Origin: JAOEGB01 sp041262585
GTDB taxonomy: Bacteria > Actinomycetota > Actinomycetes > Streptosporangiales > Streptosporangiaceae
Length of the DNA: 64,000 nt
Assembly: GCF_041262585.1 (NCBI RefSeq)
Contig: NZ_JBGCBZ010000016.1
Span: 132,621 to 196,620, forward strand
Direction of reading: 5' to 3'
Below the pieces are notes generated by a model, which saw only the letters and a list, made by a program, of their open reading frames with translations, did no database searches and was not told where the DNA came from. A program made the position numbers and the translations under genes. Positions 16,741 through 26,708 of the stretch are shown piece by piece (the first letter of the stretch is position 1; each line of letters begins with the position of its first letter).

Positions 16741-16824
16741 TCACCTCAGCAGCGCGCCGACCAGCACGATGAGCACGAGCAGTGCGAGCACCGTGGGCAG
16801 CAGCCAGCGACGAGGACGATCCAC
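16741..16824 (-). CDS. Tiny single-helix membrane protein (27 residues)
   Basis: A GTG at 16824 opens 27 codons: a basic start (DRPRRW) followed by a continuous hydrophobic helix from Leu8 to Leu26 and a final Arg. This is the classic form of a small bacterial membrane protein. The stop lies three bases past the end of the convergent aldo/keto reductase. The upstream thpR ends at 16835, so it would be read as the last cistron after it. The ribosome site is weak (AAGG only three bases before GTG), so translation would depend on coupling. It could be chance, but strand placement and positive-inside charge favour a real peptide. Confidence 0.4.
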   Translation of the reverse strand: MDRPRRWLLPTVLALLVLIVLVGALLR

Positions 16825-16834
16825 GCCTTGGAGC

Positions 16835-17416
16835 CTAGTACCGGGCGCCGAGTGGGTAGGCCTCAATGGATTCGTACCGAACCTGCGAACCAAGATGGCT
16901 TCGCACCAGCTGTACGGCTCCCGCCTCCCACTCGCGCCCGCTGAAGGCGCTGAGCGTGCCGACGAGCGGCCGCAGGTCGTCGCCGTTACGTGAGCGGGCC
17001 ATTGAACGGGCCGGTGAACGGGCCAGGGTCAGGTGGGGATGGAACCGCTTCCGGTCCGTCTCCGCGGCTCCGGCCCGTCTGGCGCCGGCCGCGACGGAGC
17101 CCGCCAGCCTCGTCAGGGGCGGGTCGGCACTCAGGCCGAGCCAGAAGAGCCTCCCGCGGGCCGCCGAAGGGAAGGCGCCGGAACCGGTGAACGCCAGAGT
17201 CGCCGGCTCGTAGCGGGAGGCCGCCCGGGCCAGCCGTACCCGCAGGTCGGGCAGGACCCGGTCGGGGACCTCACCGAGGAAGGCGAGGGTCACGTGCCAG
17301 AGCGCCGGGTCGACCCAGCGCAGCTCCGGCCAGCGGGCCCGGACGGGATCGACCGCCGCGGCGACCTCGGCCAGGGCCTCAGGCGGCGGCAGCAGCGCCA
17401 CGAACAACCTGCTCAT
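16835..17416 (-). CDS. thpR: RNA 2',3'-cyclic phosphodiesterase (2H family, LigT/ThpR)
   Basis: A 193-residue cytoplasmic enzyme of the 2H phosphoesterase fold that opens 2',3'-cyclic phosphates on RNA ends. Both catalytic HxT motifs are present: HVTLAF (around residue 42) and HLTLAR (around 130). The start MSRLFVALLPPPEAL is the family's usual N-terminus and fixes the start at 17416, although it overlaps the end of the upstream MFS gene by 38 bases. The overlap suggests that the two are cotranscribed and coupled. Confidence 0.88.
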   Translation of the reverse strand: MSRLFVALLPPPEALAEVAAAVDPVRARWPELRWVDPALWHVTLAFLGEVPDRVLPDLRVRLARAASRYEPATLAFTGSGAFPSAARGRLFWLGLSADPPLTRLAGSVAAGARRAGAAETDRKRFHPHLTLARSPARSMARSRNGDDLRPLVGTLSAFSGREWEAGAVQLVRSHLGSQVRYESIEAYPLGARY

Positions 17417-18650
17417 GCGCCGATTGTTCCCCCTGCGCCTGTTCCGCCGGCACCCCGGTCCGCGCCGCGACGATCCTCGTCACCAGTACGGCGAGGCCGA
17501 CGCCGACCACGCTCAGCCCTCCTGCCGTCATGACGGCGACCCTGGGACCGGCCAGCTCGGACAGCCAGCCCACGATCGGCGAGCCGACGGGGGCGCCGGC
17601 CGTGAAGACCAGCACGTAGATCCCCATGACGCGGCCACGCATCGCGGGCGACGCGCCGAGCTGCACGATGGTGTTGGCCGTCGTGTTCACCGTGATCATC
17701 GCCATCCCGGCCGGGACGAGCATGAGCAGGAAGGCCGCGTAACCCGGGGCGAGCCCGGCGACGACCTGGAAGAGGCCGAAGCACACGGCCCCGGCGATGA
17801 GGAACCGCCGGCTCGGCTTGACCCGCCGCGCGGCCAGCAGCGCGCCGGCGAGGGCGCCCACGGCGAACGCGCTGGAGGCGATGCCGAACGACGACGCGCC
17901 CGCGCCGTACACCTGCCTGGCCATGAGGGCGATGCTGGTCGAGAAGCTCTGCGTGAAGATCGCCATGAAGGCCACGATCAGCAGCGGCAGCAGCAGGTCG
18001 GGGCGCGTGCCGACATACCGGAGGCCCTCCCTGAGCTGGCCCTTGGCGCGGGGGACGGGCTCGGGGCTGCGCAGCTCCGACGCGCGCATCAGCAGCAGCC
18101 CGGTGATCACCGCCGCGAAGGAGGCCGCGTTCAGGAGGAAGATCGGCCCGGTGCCCATCCAGTAGATCAGCACACCGGCCAGGGCCGGTCCGACGACCCG
18201 GGCCAGGTTGAACGTCGAGCTGTTGAGCGCGATCGCGTTGGGCAGGTCCCGGCGGCCGACCATCTCCACGACGAAGGACTGCCGTGTCGGCACCTCGACG
18301 CAGGCGATCAGGCCAAGGGTGAACGCCATGGCGTACACGTGCCACACATGGGCGGAGCCGGTCATGACCAGGACGCCCATGGTGAGCGCCAGCAGGCCCA
18401 TCAGCGACTGGGCGACGACGAGCACGCGCCGCTTCGGGTAGCGGTCGGCGAGCATCCCGCCCCACAGCCCGAACAGCATGATGGGGAGGAACTGCAGCGC
18501 CACGGTGACTCCGAGGGCGGAGCCGCTGCCGTGGGTCAACTCCAGGACGAGCCAGTCCTGCGCGGTCCGCTGCATCCAGGTGCCGATGTTGGAGACCACA
18601 CCACCGGCCGCGAACAGCCGGTAGTTGTGGTTCCGCAGCGACCGGAACAT
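17379..18650 (-). CDS. MFS transporter (drug-efflux type)
   Basis: A 423-residue, 12-helix transporter. It starts FRSLRNHNYRLFAAGGVVSNIGTWMQRTAQDWLV, typical of the MFS_3/enterobactin-exporter-like (EntS) group, and has the cytoplasmic loop motif GGMLADRYPKRRVL between helices 2 and 3. It lies six bases downstream of a marR gene on the same strand, which points to a regulator-pump unit for an organic toxin or antibiotic. The start ATG 18650 follows the marR stop directly. The C-terminus extends 38 bases into thpR. Confidence 0.87.
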   Translation of the reverse strand: MFRSLRNHNYRLFAAGGVVSNIGTWMQRTAQDWLVLELTHGSGSALGVTVALQFLPIMLFGLWGGMLADRYPKRRVLVVAQSLMGLLALTMGVLVMTGSAHVWHVYAMAFTLGLIACVEVPTRQSFVVEMVGRRDLPNAIALNSSTFNLARVVGPALAGVLIYWMGTGPIFLLNAASFAAVITGLLLMRASELRSPEPVPRAKGQLREGLRYVGTRPDLLLPLLIVAFMAIFTQSFSTSIALMARQVYGAGASSFGIASSAFAVGALAGALLAARRVKPSRRFLIAGAVCFGLFQVVAGLAPGYAAFLLMLVPAGMAMITVNTTANTIVQLGASPAMRGRVMGIYVLVFTAGAPVGSPIVGWLSELAGPRVAVMTAGGLSVVGVGLAVLVTRIVAARTGVPAEQAQGEQSAHEQVVRGAAAAA

Positions 18651-18655
18651 CCCCC

Positions 18656-19099
18656 CTACATCTGGGAGAGCCTCTCCAGGATCGGGGCGACCGACCGCAG
18701 CGTCGCCCTCTCCTCCGGCGTCAACTCCTTGAGGCGCTGGGCCAGCCAGGCCTCCTTGGTGCGGCGCTCCTCCTTGAGCAGCGCCGCCCCCTGCTCCGTC
18801 ACACTCACCGTGACCTGCCGCCCGTCCGTCGGATGGGGCCTGCGCTCCAGCAGGCCCCGCTCCTCCAGTTTGGCGACCACCCGGGTCATCGAGGGCGGCT
18901 GCACCTTCTCGTGCTCCGCCAGCTCGCCGGGGGTCATCGCGGTGTGGCGCTCGACAGCGGACAGCGTCGCGAGCTGGGTGGGCGTCAGCGAGTGGTGCGC
19001 GCTCTGCTTGCGCAGCCGCCTGGTCAGCCGCGCCAGCGAGACGCGCAACGCGGATGCGAGCCCGGCGTCGCTGCGTAGGTTCTCGGTGTTCGTTAGCAT
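18656..19099 (-). CDS. MarR-family transcriptional regulator
   Basis: A 147-residue winged-helix repressor. The DNA-binding core is LTPTQLATLSAVERHTAMTPGELAEHEKVQPPSMTRVVAKLEERGLLERRPHPTDGRQ, cut here into the recognition helix (PSMTRVVAKLEERG) and the wing (HPTDGRQ). Helices at both ends form the dimer interface. It is the first gene of a unit with the MFS pump and is likely to repress itself and the pump. An inverted repeat overlapping its start codon is the probable operator. The ligand is unknown. Confidence 0.9.
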   Translation of the reverse strand: MLTNTENLRSDAGLASALRVSLARLTRRLRKQSAHHSLTPTQLATLSAVERHTAMTPGELAEHEKVQPPSMTRVVAKLEERGLLERRPHPTDGRQVTVSVTEQGAALLKEERRTKEAWLAQRLKELTPEERATLRSVAPILERLSQM

Positions 19100-19119
19100 A
19101 AGTCATTACCTTTGCTAAC
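19092..19119. promoter_or_regulatory. Probable MarR operator
   Basis: GTTAGCA at 19092-19098 and TGCTAAC at 19113-19119 form a perfect 7-base inverted repeat with a 14-base spacer. The left arm overlaps the marR start codon (19097-19099). The surrounding bases are AT-rich, unlike the window. Position and symmetry suit autorepression by the MarR protein; no binding data are available. Confidence 0.6.
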
Positions 19120-19148
19120 TTTATGTCGCATGTCGGTATTCCGCAAAG

Positions 19149-20612
<1,464 letters not shown>

Positions 20613-20742
20613 GCGCGCAGAGTGACAGGGCCCTACCACCTGCGAAAAGGGGACAGGAGGCAGAGTTGTCCTTTTGTGATGGATTTGTCATAGAACCATC
20701 TGACCACGCCGTCTCCACCGGACACGACCTAAGCTTGCACCC

Positions 20743-20961
20743 GTGAACCAGCCCCGCCGTCCCGATCCCGAGCCCCTCAAGACCAACGACACCTTGACCA
20801 TCCTCGTCGGGACGGCGCTGTGGGCGGTGGCCCTCGTCGCGGTGCTGGTCGTCAGACCGGCGAGCACCTGGCCGGTCTGGACATGGACCTGCGTGGCGGG
20901 CATCGGGCTGGGCCTCTTCGGGCTGCTCTACGTCCGCCGCCGCGACTCCAGACGCCGCTGA
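20743..20961 (+). CDS. DUF2530 small membrane protein
   Basis: A 72-residue protein with the DUF2530 signature PEPLKTNDTLTILVGTALW. It has two membrane helices (about residues 20-38 and 45-62) and a basic C-terminus RRRDSRRR. The family is restricted to actinobacteria and has no known function. It ends eight bases from the end of the convergent Bergerat-fold ATPase gene. The ATG at 20743 is the only sensible start. Confidence 0.85.
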   Translation: MNQPRRPDPEPLKTNDTLTILVGTALWAVALVAVLVVRPASTWPVWTWTCVAGIGLGLFGLLYVRRRDSRRR

Positions 20962-20968
20962 AGCGCTC

Positions 20969-23968
20969 TCAGAGAGACTTCACGGGGTCGAGGTCGGCCT
21001 CGGCGAGCAGCAGCGGGACCCTGCCCGGGTCGCGGAGCAGGGCCGCGACGGCGAGCCGGTCACCCCACTGCCCGGCCGCCCACGCGAGGCCCCTGGCCAG
21101 CCCCTCGACGCCGGACGCGTGGACCTTGCCCTCGAAGAACCGCCACGGCACCGGCGTGCCGTCCACCAGCAGCCGGTCGTGCTCCACGTAGCTCAGCGGA
21201 GCCGACGGGAGCAGCGAGCGCACCTCGGCCGGCACCGGCCGGTCGACCCCGGACGACGTCACCGCGCCGGTGACGACCTCGCCGACCAGCGGCAGGTCGA
21301 GCACCTCCGACAGCGCCTCGGCCAGGTCGAACGGCGCGAGCACGAGTGGCCGGTACTCCACCAGGGTCAGCAGGTCGGGCGCCTCCACCACGACGGGGCC
21401 CTCCTCGGCGTCCGCCACGACGATCGAGCCCTTCAGCACCGCCCGGACCGTCTGGGGCGGCCGCACCCGCGCCGGGTCCACCCCGGCGAGCGCGATCCAC
21501 AGGGCCCGGAGCTGGGCCCGGTCCACCTCGGCCGAGGGATCGGCGAGCAGGTCGAGCAGCTCCTCGGGGCCGCCGTGCGAGGCCAGCAGCTCCTCCAGCG
21601 ACGAACGGACGCCGATCATCGTCAGCGCGGCCTCGTCGATGCCCTCGGGCGCGTCGCCGTACAGGCCGAACAGGAGTGGGTCGCCGGAGGGCAGCCGCAG
21701 CGACGTGGGGCGCCTGCCGTCGAGCACGGGGTGCCTCGACAGCCACCACGCCGTGTACGACGGGACCTCCACGGTCTCCCCCGCGACCAGCACCCGCAAC
21801 GGCAGGAGGGCGGCCCGCAGCGGGGGCCGCGAGAGCAGGGCGAGCGCGGACGGCCAGTCCGCGACGTACTCCAGGTCGCGGACCGCGGTGAACTCCCGGG
21901 CCACCGGAGGCACGTCCAGCTCCGGCAGCAGGTCGAGAACCGCCTCCAGCCACTCTTCCTCAAGGTCGAGGTCGTGGTCGCACTCCGCCGGGTCGAGCAG
22001 CACGTCGGCGTCGTTGACCACCGCGAACCCGTCGAGCACCCCGGCCGCTGCCAGCACCCGCGAGCCGTACTTCTCCACGAGGTCGGGAGCGGCCACGCCG
22101 AACGGCACGTCCTGGTCGATCAGCCCGGCCAGCGAACCCTCGGCGAGGAGCAGGTCGCCCGCCGGGTACAGCTCGCCGTCGGCGCCGCGGAGCGCCAGCT
22201 CGGCCAGCCACGGCGCCTCTCCCGCCGTCAGCCCGGCCGCGTCCACCAGGGCCAGGACGGCCTGGGCCACCGGCTCCGGGTCGGCGCTCTCGAGCGACTC
22301 CGTCACGGCGGCGTGGGTGAGCGGGTCCTCCAGGACCGTGCGCGGCGTCGCCTCGGCCGCCCCCAGCCTGAGCAGCAGCGGATGCGCCGCGTCGGGATGG
22401 ACGATCCGCAGCCCGAGCGGCGCGAGCAGGGCGGGGTCGAGGGGGCTGACCCCGAAGGAGTCGAGCGCCGCCGAGAGGACCAGCGTCCCCCGGGGGCCGC
22501 GGACGAGGCGGCCGTCGGCGAGCGGGACCGGGATGGCCCCGATGGCCTCCAGGTCGTCGGCGGGGAGCACCTCGTAGAGGGACCGCCACCACGACGGTTC
22601 CTTGTCCTGTACGGCCTCGCCGGACAGCATGTCGACGACGTCGGCGAGCTCCACCCGCCTGACGCCCAGCGTCGTGAGCCCGGGATGCCGCGACGCCCAG
22701 CCGGCGGGCAGCAGGCCGGGGACCATGTCGGCGATCTCGTCCAGGAAGTCCTGCGAGCCGGCCACCGCCCGCGCCTGGTTGCCTGGCAGAGTCTCCCCGG
22801 AGAAGTCGGGAGGGAACGAGATTCCCGGAAGCAGCGGCGTGTCCGGGAGCAGCCTGATGATCTCGCGGCGGATCTCCGCGTCGAGCTGGCCCTTGCCCAT
22901 CAGGCCGGGCACGAGGTCGAGCAGCGCCGGGGTCCGCGGCAGCTCCTGGAGCAGCCGGACGTAGGTCTCGGCCACGCGGGCGACCAGGAAGTCGGTGAGC
23001 GGGCCGGGGGCGACGTGCCGCCGGTCCGTCGTGAGCGGGAACGTGGCGATCAGCAGCGCGGGCAGGTCGAGCGGCTCGTCGCTCGGCGTCGGCGCGTGCA
23101 CCACCCTCGGGACGTCCCCCGGCCGCCCGCCGACGGCCCAGCGGACCTGCCAGTACGGCCGGGCGCGCTCCTCGGTGGGGCGGTCGGCGAAGAGCTCGGC
23201 GACCTGCTCGGGCGTGAACGCGCCCGACTCTGTGACGACGTGCCAGCCCTCGGCGGAGATCGTGCGGGACCCGCCGTCGACCTCGATCTCGATGGCCTCC
23301 AGCGCCGGCATGGCCAGCGGCAGCGCGGGGCCGGCCTCCTCCAGCATCCGCCGCACGGCCTCCTCGGCCGCCTGATCGCGGAGCGGGAGCCGTACGAGCG
23401 TGTCGAAGCCTTCGGGCACCGGAACCGCGTCTTCATCGAGGTCTTCGCCAAGGTCTTTGTCGAGGTCTTCGCCGAAGGGCAGGCGGAGCAGCGGCACGTG
23501 ACCGTCGCGGCCGGTCAGCTCAGCGGCCAGCTCGGGACGGGCGGCCACGAGCGCGCTCGTCTCCTCGCGCGACCACCGGACGCCGCCGGTCTCCCGCGAG
23601 AAGATCGACGGCTCGTCCGAGACCGACACCACGGCGGCGAAACCGACGCCGAACCGGCCTGCCGTGCCGGCCTCGCCCTTCTTCCCGGAGACCCGCAGCG
23701 TGGAGAGCCCCTCGACGCCGGTCTCGTCCAGCGGGGCACCGGTGTTGGCGGCGAGGAGGACCCCGTCGCACAGGGTCAGCCGCAGGCGTCCGGGCACTCC
23801 CGCCCGCAGCGCGGCGTCCGCCGCGTTCTGGGCCAGCTCGACGACGAGCCGGTCACGGTAGCCGCCGAGGGCGAAGTCCTCCTCGGCGTTCGCGTCCTCG
23901 CGGAAGCGGGCGGGCGACGCCGTCCATGCCGCGAGAACCGTCTCGCGCAGCCTCTGGGTGTCGAACAT
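20969..23968 (-). CDS. Large Hsp90-like (sacsin-type Bergerat fold) ATPase
   Basis: A 999-residue protein. The N-terminal ATP-binding domain of the HSP90/sacsin kind is clear: an N-box helix VVELAQNAADAAL (about residues 45-57), a DGVLLAANTGAPLD loop (G1) and GRFGVGFAAVVSV (G2). The remaining 750 residues are acidic, Leu-rich, and without a domain I know. Actinobacterial members are usually annotated as sacsin N-terminal ATP-binding-like or molecular chaperone proteins; no client is known. The ATG at 23968 overlaps the end of the DUF3027 gene region by one base of spacing (TGA-C-ATG), so the two are coupled. Confidence 0.8.
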   Translation of the reverse strand: MFDTQRLRETVLAAWTASPARFREDANAEEDFALGGYRDRLVVELAQNAADAALRAGVPGRLRLTLCDGVLLAANTGAPLDETGVEGLSTLRVSGKKGEAGTAGRFGVGFAAVVSVSDEPSIFSRETGGVRWSREETSALVAARPELAAELTGRDGHVPLLRLPFGEDLDKDLGEDLDEDAVPVPEGFDTLVRLPLRDQAAEEAVRRMLEEAGPALPLAMPALEAIEIEVDGGSRTISAEGWHVVTESGAFTPEQVAELFADRPTEERARPYWQVRWAVGGRPGDVPRVVHAPTPSDEPLDLPALLIATFPLTTDRRHVAPGPLTDFLVARVAETYVRLLQELPRTPALLDLVPGLMGKGQLDAEIRREIIRLLPDTPLLPGISFPPDFSGETLPGNQARAVAGSQDFLDEIADMVPGLLPAGWASRHPGLTTLGVRRVELADVVDMLSGEAVQDKEPSWWRSLYEVLPADDLEAIGAIPVPLADGRLVRGPRGTLVLSAALDSFGVSPLDPALLAPLGLRIVHPDAAHPLLLRLGAAEATPRTVLEDPLTHAAVTESLESADPEPVAQAVLALVDAAGLTAGEAPWLAELALRGADGELYPAGDLLLAEGSLAGLIDQDVPFGVAAPDLVEKYGSRVLAAAGVLDGFAVVNDADVLLDPAECDHDLDLEEEWLEAVLDLLPELDVPPVAREFTAVRDLEYVADWPSALALLSRPPLRAALLPLRVLVAGETVEVPSYTAWWLSRHPVLDGRRPTSLRLPSGDPLLFGLYGDAPEGIDEAALTMIGVRSSLEELLASHGGPEELLDLLADPSAEVDRAQLRALWIALAGVDPARVRPPQTVRAVLKGSIVVADAEEGPVVVEAPDLLTLVEYRPLVLAPFDLAEALSEVLDLPLVGEVVTGAVTSSGVDRPVPAEVRSLLPSAPLSYVEHDRLLVDGTPVPWRFFEGKVHASGVEGLARGLAWAAGQWGDRLAVAALLRDPGRVPLLLAEADLDPVKSL

Positions 23969-23969
23969 G

Positions 23970-24773
23970 TCAGGAGTGACCAAGGGGCTCGGACTCCGTC
24001 TCGTCGACGGAGCCGGACTCCATCAGATCGTCGTAACCCATGTCGTCGAGGATCGGCGGCACCGCGTCCATGACCATCGAGGGGACCGTGGTGGCCTCCG
24101 AGTGGGCGCCGCACCCATGGTCCGCGGCGACGACCTTGCCGTCGTCCGGGGCGTACTCGTTCGCGCAGACTCCGAAGCCGAGCCGCAACGCGCCCGCGAG
24201 CGGCCAGTAGAACCCGCAGGTCGAGCACTGTGCGGGAGCGGCGTGGGCGATGGGGCTGTGCGGGCCCGACTCGCCGGAGTGCCAGCGCCGCACGGCCAGA
24301 TCCCGGCCGATGGGCGAGAGCACGCGGGCCCGGCCCAGCCCGTACTCGAAGATCATCTGCTGGTCGCCGTCTTCGTCGTCGGTGGCCGTGTAGCCCGGGG
24401 CCAGCCGGTCGTCGTCGGCCTCGGCGGGCAGCAGGTCGCCCACGCCGAGGTCGCCGGGGCGCAGGCGCTCGTTCCACGGCACCCAGCGGGGGGCCAGCAG
24501 GGCGCCCGACCCGGGCAGCAGCACGGTCTCGCTCACCGTGACGTTGCGGGCCCGGGAGGCGCGGGTCACGGTGATGGCCCACCGCCAGCCCCCGTAGGCC
24601 CGGTCCAGGCACTCGAAGTAGTGGGTGACGATGCGGTCGCCCTCGCCCTCGAAGCCCAGATGCGTCCCCACCTCGCCGGGGCGCGCGATCCCTTCGGCGG
24701 CCTCACGGGCGAGGTCGACGGCCGCGGCGCACGCCTGGTCGACTGGAGTGCTTCGGATTCGGGTACGACTCAC
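23970..24773 (-). CDS. DUF3027 protein
   Basis: A 267-residue cytoplasmic protein of an actinobacterial family of unknown function. Recognisable features are GEVGTHLGFEGEGDRIVTHYFECLDRAYGGWRW near the N-terminus (quoted in part), the PRWVPWNERLRPGDLGVGDLL segment and a late two-Cys region (CSTCGFYWPL ... GVCANE). It forms a unit with the downstream Hsp90-like ATPase. In mycobacteria a DUF3027 gene lies in a similar neighbourhood with MFS, cold-shock and XPB genes, as I recall, so the synteny is conserved. Confidence 0.82.
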   Translation of the reverse strand: MSRTRIRSTPVDQACAAAVDLAREAAEGIARPGEVGTHLGFEGEGDRIVTHYFECLDRAYGGWRWAITVTRASRARNVTVSETVLLPGSGALLAPRWVPWNERLRPGDLGVGDLLPAEADDDRLAPGYTATDDEDGDQQMIFEYGLGRARVLSPIGRDLAVRRWHSGESGPHSPIAHAAPAQCSTCGFYWPLAGALRLGFGVCANEYAPDDGKVVAADHGCGAHSEATTVPSMVMDAVPPILDDMGYDDLMESGSVDETESEPLGHS

Positions 24774-24826
24774 ACTCCATTTTCACCCACGCCGCGAGCG
24801 GACCGCACCGGCTTGATGGGGTAACG

Positions 24827-26155
24827 ATGGAAGGGATGTCGGTGCCTATGGTGAATATTTGGGCGAAAGTTGTCCGAGCGGTGGGAGCGCCTGGCCGGGC
24901 CACGCGCCGGCTCAGTCATGCCCAGGGCGCCGACCGCACCGGTCTCGGCCGGTTGATCGAACTGACCGCCACGCATTCGGCCGGGGACGCGCTGATCACC
25001 GTGTCGCTGGCGGGCGCGCTGCTGTTCCGGCTGCCCGTCGGCCAGGCGCGCGGCCAGGTCGCGCTGTACCTGCTGATCACCATGGTGCCGTTCGCCGTCG
25101 TGGCGCCCTTCGTCGGCCCGGTGCTGGACCGGTTCCGCTCGGGCCGCCGCTACATCATGGCGGGGACGCTGCTGGCGCGCGGGCTGCTGTGCTGGGGCAT
25201 GGCGGGCGCGGTCCACTCGTCCGACGCGCTCACGCTCTTCCCGTCGGCCCTCGCCGTGCTCGTCCTGTCGAAGGCCTACAACGTCTCCCGCGCGGCGATC
25301 ATGCCGAGCGTGCTGCCCGCCGACATCCCGCTCGTCACGGCGAACGCCAGGGTGGCCCTGTTCGCGCTGATCTCCGCCGGGGCGGGCGCGGGCGTGGCGT
25401 CCGGGCTCGCCGCCCTCATCGGGCCCGACTGGGTGCTGCGCGCCACGATGCCGCTCTTCCTCGCCGCCGGGGTGTTCGCCGTACGGCTCCCGCGCCACGT
25501 GGACACGCCCGACCTCGAACTGGACACGCCGGACCCGGAGGCCGCGGCGGAGTTACCGCCCAGATGGCGGACGTTCTTCACCGTGGGCCCCGTGGTCGCC
25601 GAGGCGATGGCCGCCAACGCCGCCATCCGCGTCCAGGGCGGGTTCCTGGTGTTCTTCCTGCTCTTCCTGGTGCAGGACAGGCACCTCAACGGGCTCGACC
25701 CGACGGTGGCGCTGGCCGTGCTCGCGGCGGCGGCGGGCGGAGGCGGCCTCGCGGGAGCGGCGGTCGCCTCGTGGACGCGCTCCCGCTCGCCTCACCTCAC
25801 GGTGCTGGCCACGCTCGCCCTCGCCACCGTCACCACGATCGCGGCGGCCTTCGTCTTCACGCTGTGGACGGCCGTCGTTGTGGCCCTGGTGGGCGCGTTC
25901 GCCCAGGGTCTCGGCAAGCTCGCGCTCGACGCGATCGTGCAGCGCGAGATCGGCGAGGAGGTCCGGTCGTCGACCTTCGGCGTCGTGGAGACGCTGCTCC
26001 AGATCGCCTGGGTCTTCGGCGGCCTCCTCGGCCTCGTCATGTCGCTGTTCACGACAGGATCCGCCGGGCTGGCGGTGATCTCCGCCGGGCTCGTCGCCTG
26101 TCTCGGCTGGCTCTTCGCGCTCAGACGCCGCCGTCTGGAGGCGGCCCCCGTCTAG
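24827..26155 (+). CDS. MFS transporter
   Basis: A protein of about 440 residues with 12 predicted membrane helices. The segment LYLLITMVPFAVVAPFVGPVLDRFRSGRRY (loop 2-3 with DRFRSGRR) is MFS-like. Long hydrophobic helices follow to residue 430, then a basic tail. A cytoplasmic segment around residue 210 is rich in Asp-Thr-Pro. Start candidates are ATG 24827, ATG 24836, GTG 24842 and ATG 24848; a GGAAGGG at 24828-24834 would best serve 24842 or 24848. The substrate is unknown. It is divergent from DUF3027 and converges with the cold-shock gene with a 4-base overlap. Confidence 0.82.
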   Translation: MEGMSVPMVNIWAKVVRAVGAPGRATRRLSHAQGADRTGLGRLIELTATHSAGDALITVSLAGALLFRLPVGQARGQVALYLLITMVPFAVVAPFVGPVLDRFRSGRRYIMAGTLLARGLLCWGMAGAVHSSDALTLFPSALAVLVLSKAYNVSRAAIMPSVLPADIPLVTANARVALFALISAGAGAGVASGLAALIGPDWVLRATMPLFLAAGVFAVRLPRHVDTPDLELDTPDPEAAAELPPRWRTFFTVGPVVAEAMAANAAIRVQGGFLVFFLLFLVQDRHLNGLDPTVALAVLAAAAGGGGLAGAAVASWTRSRSPHLTVLATLALATVTTIAAAFVFTLWTAVVVALVGAFAQGLGKLALDAIVQREIGEEVRSSTFGVVETLLQIAWVFGGLLGLVMSLFTTGSAGLAVISAGLVACLGWLFALRRRRLEAAPV

Positions 26156-26550
26156 CCGTCGAGGTCGTCGGCGACCGCTCGCAGCACGGTCGCCACCTTC
26201 TTGGCGTGGGCGGCGTCCGGGTGCTTGCCCCGCTGGTACGAGTTGGAGACGTCGTCGAGCAGCTTGATCAGGTCCTCGACGATGACCACCATCTCATCGG
26301 GGTTCTTGCGCTTGGCCTTCGGCCTGGCCGCCTTGGCGAGGGTCGGCGGCTGCTCCAGGACCCTGACCGACAGGGCCTGCTGGCCACGACGGCCCTCGGC
26401 CACACCGAACTCGACCTTCTGTCCCGGCTTCAGGACGTCCACGCCTCTGGGCAGCGCGGAGGAATGCACGAAGACCTCACCGCCGTCGTCGCGGGTGAGG
26501 AAACCGAAACCTTTGTCGGCGTCGTACCACTTGACCTTGCCACTCGGCAC
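26152..26550 (-). CDS. Cold-shock-domain protein with C-terminal extension
   Basis: A 132-residue RNA/DNA-binding protein. The cold-shock domain covers residues 1-65, with RNP1 (KGFGFL) and RNP2 (VFVHSS). An extension of about 65 residues follows: a basic linker KAARPKAKRKNPDE and a helical segment (VIVEDLIKLLDD ... VATVLRAVADDLDG). Many actinobacteria have one such extended Csp besides the short CspA. The GTG start at 26550 is preceded by GAGG eight bases upstream. It likely acts as an RNA chaperone; the role of the extension is unknown. Confidence 0.88.
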   Translation of the reverse strand: MPSGKVKWYDADKGFGFLTRDDGGEVFVHSSALPRGVDVLKPGQKVEFGVAEGRRGQQALSVRVLEQPPTLAKAARPKAKRKNPDEMVVIVEDLIKLLDDVSNSYQRGKHPDAAHAKKVATVLRAVADDLDG

Positions 26551-26708
26551 AGGGGTGACCTCGTTCAGACTGTCGTGAAGGTGATGGATCTAGGTTATGC
26601 CCACAAAGGGCCCACGCGGACCCCCTACTCCGTGAAGTAAGCCTGCACATCAACAGATCGACACGCGAGCGGATTATCGGCCGGATTATCAGCCGGTCCC
26701 GAGGTCGG

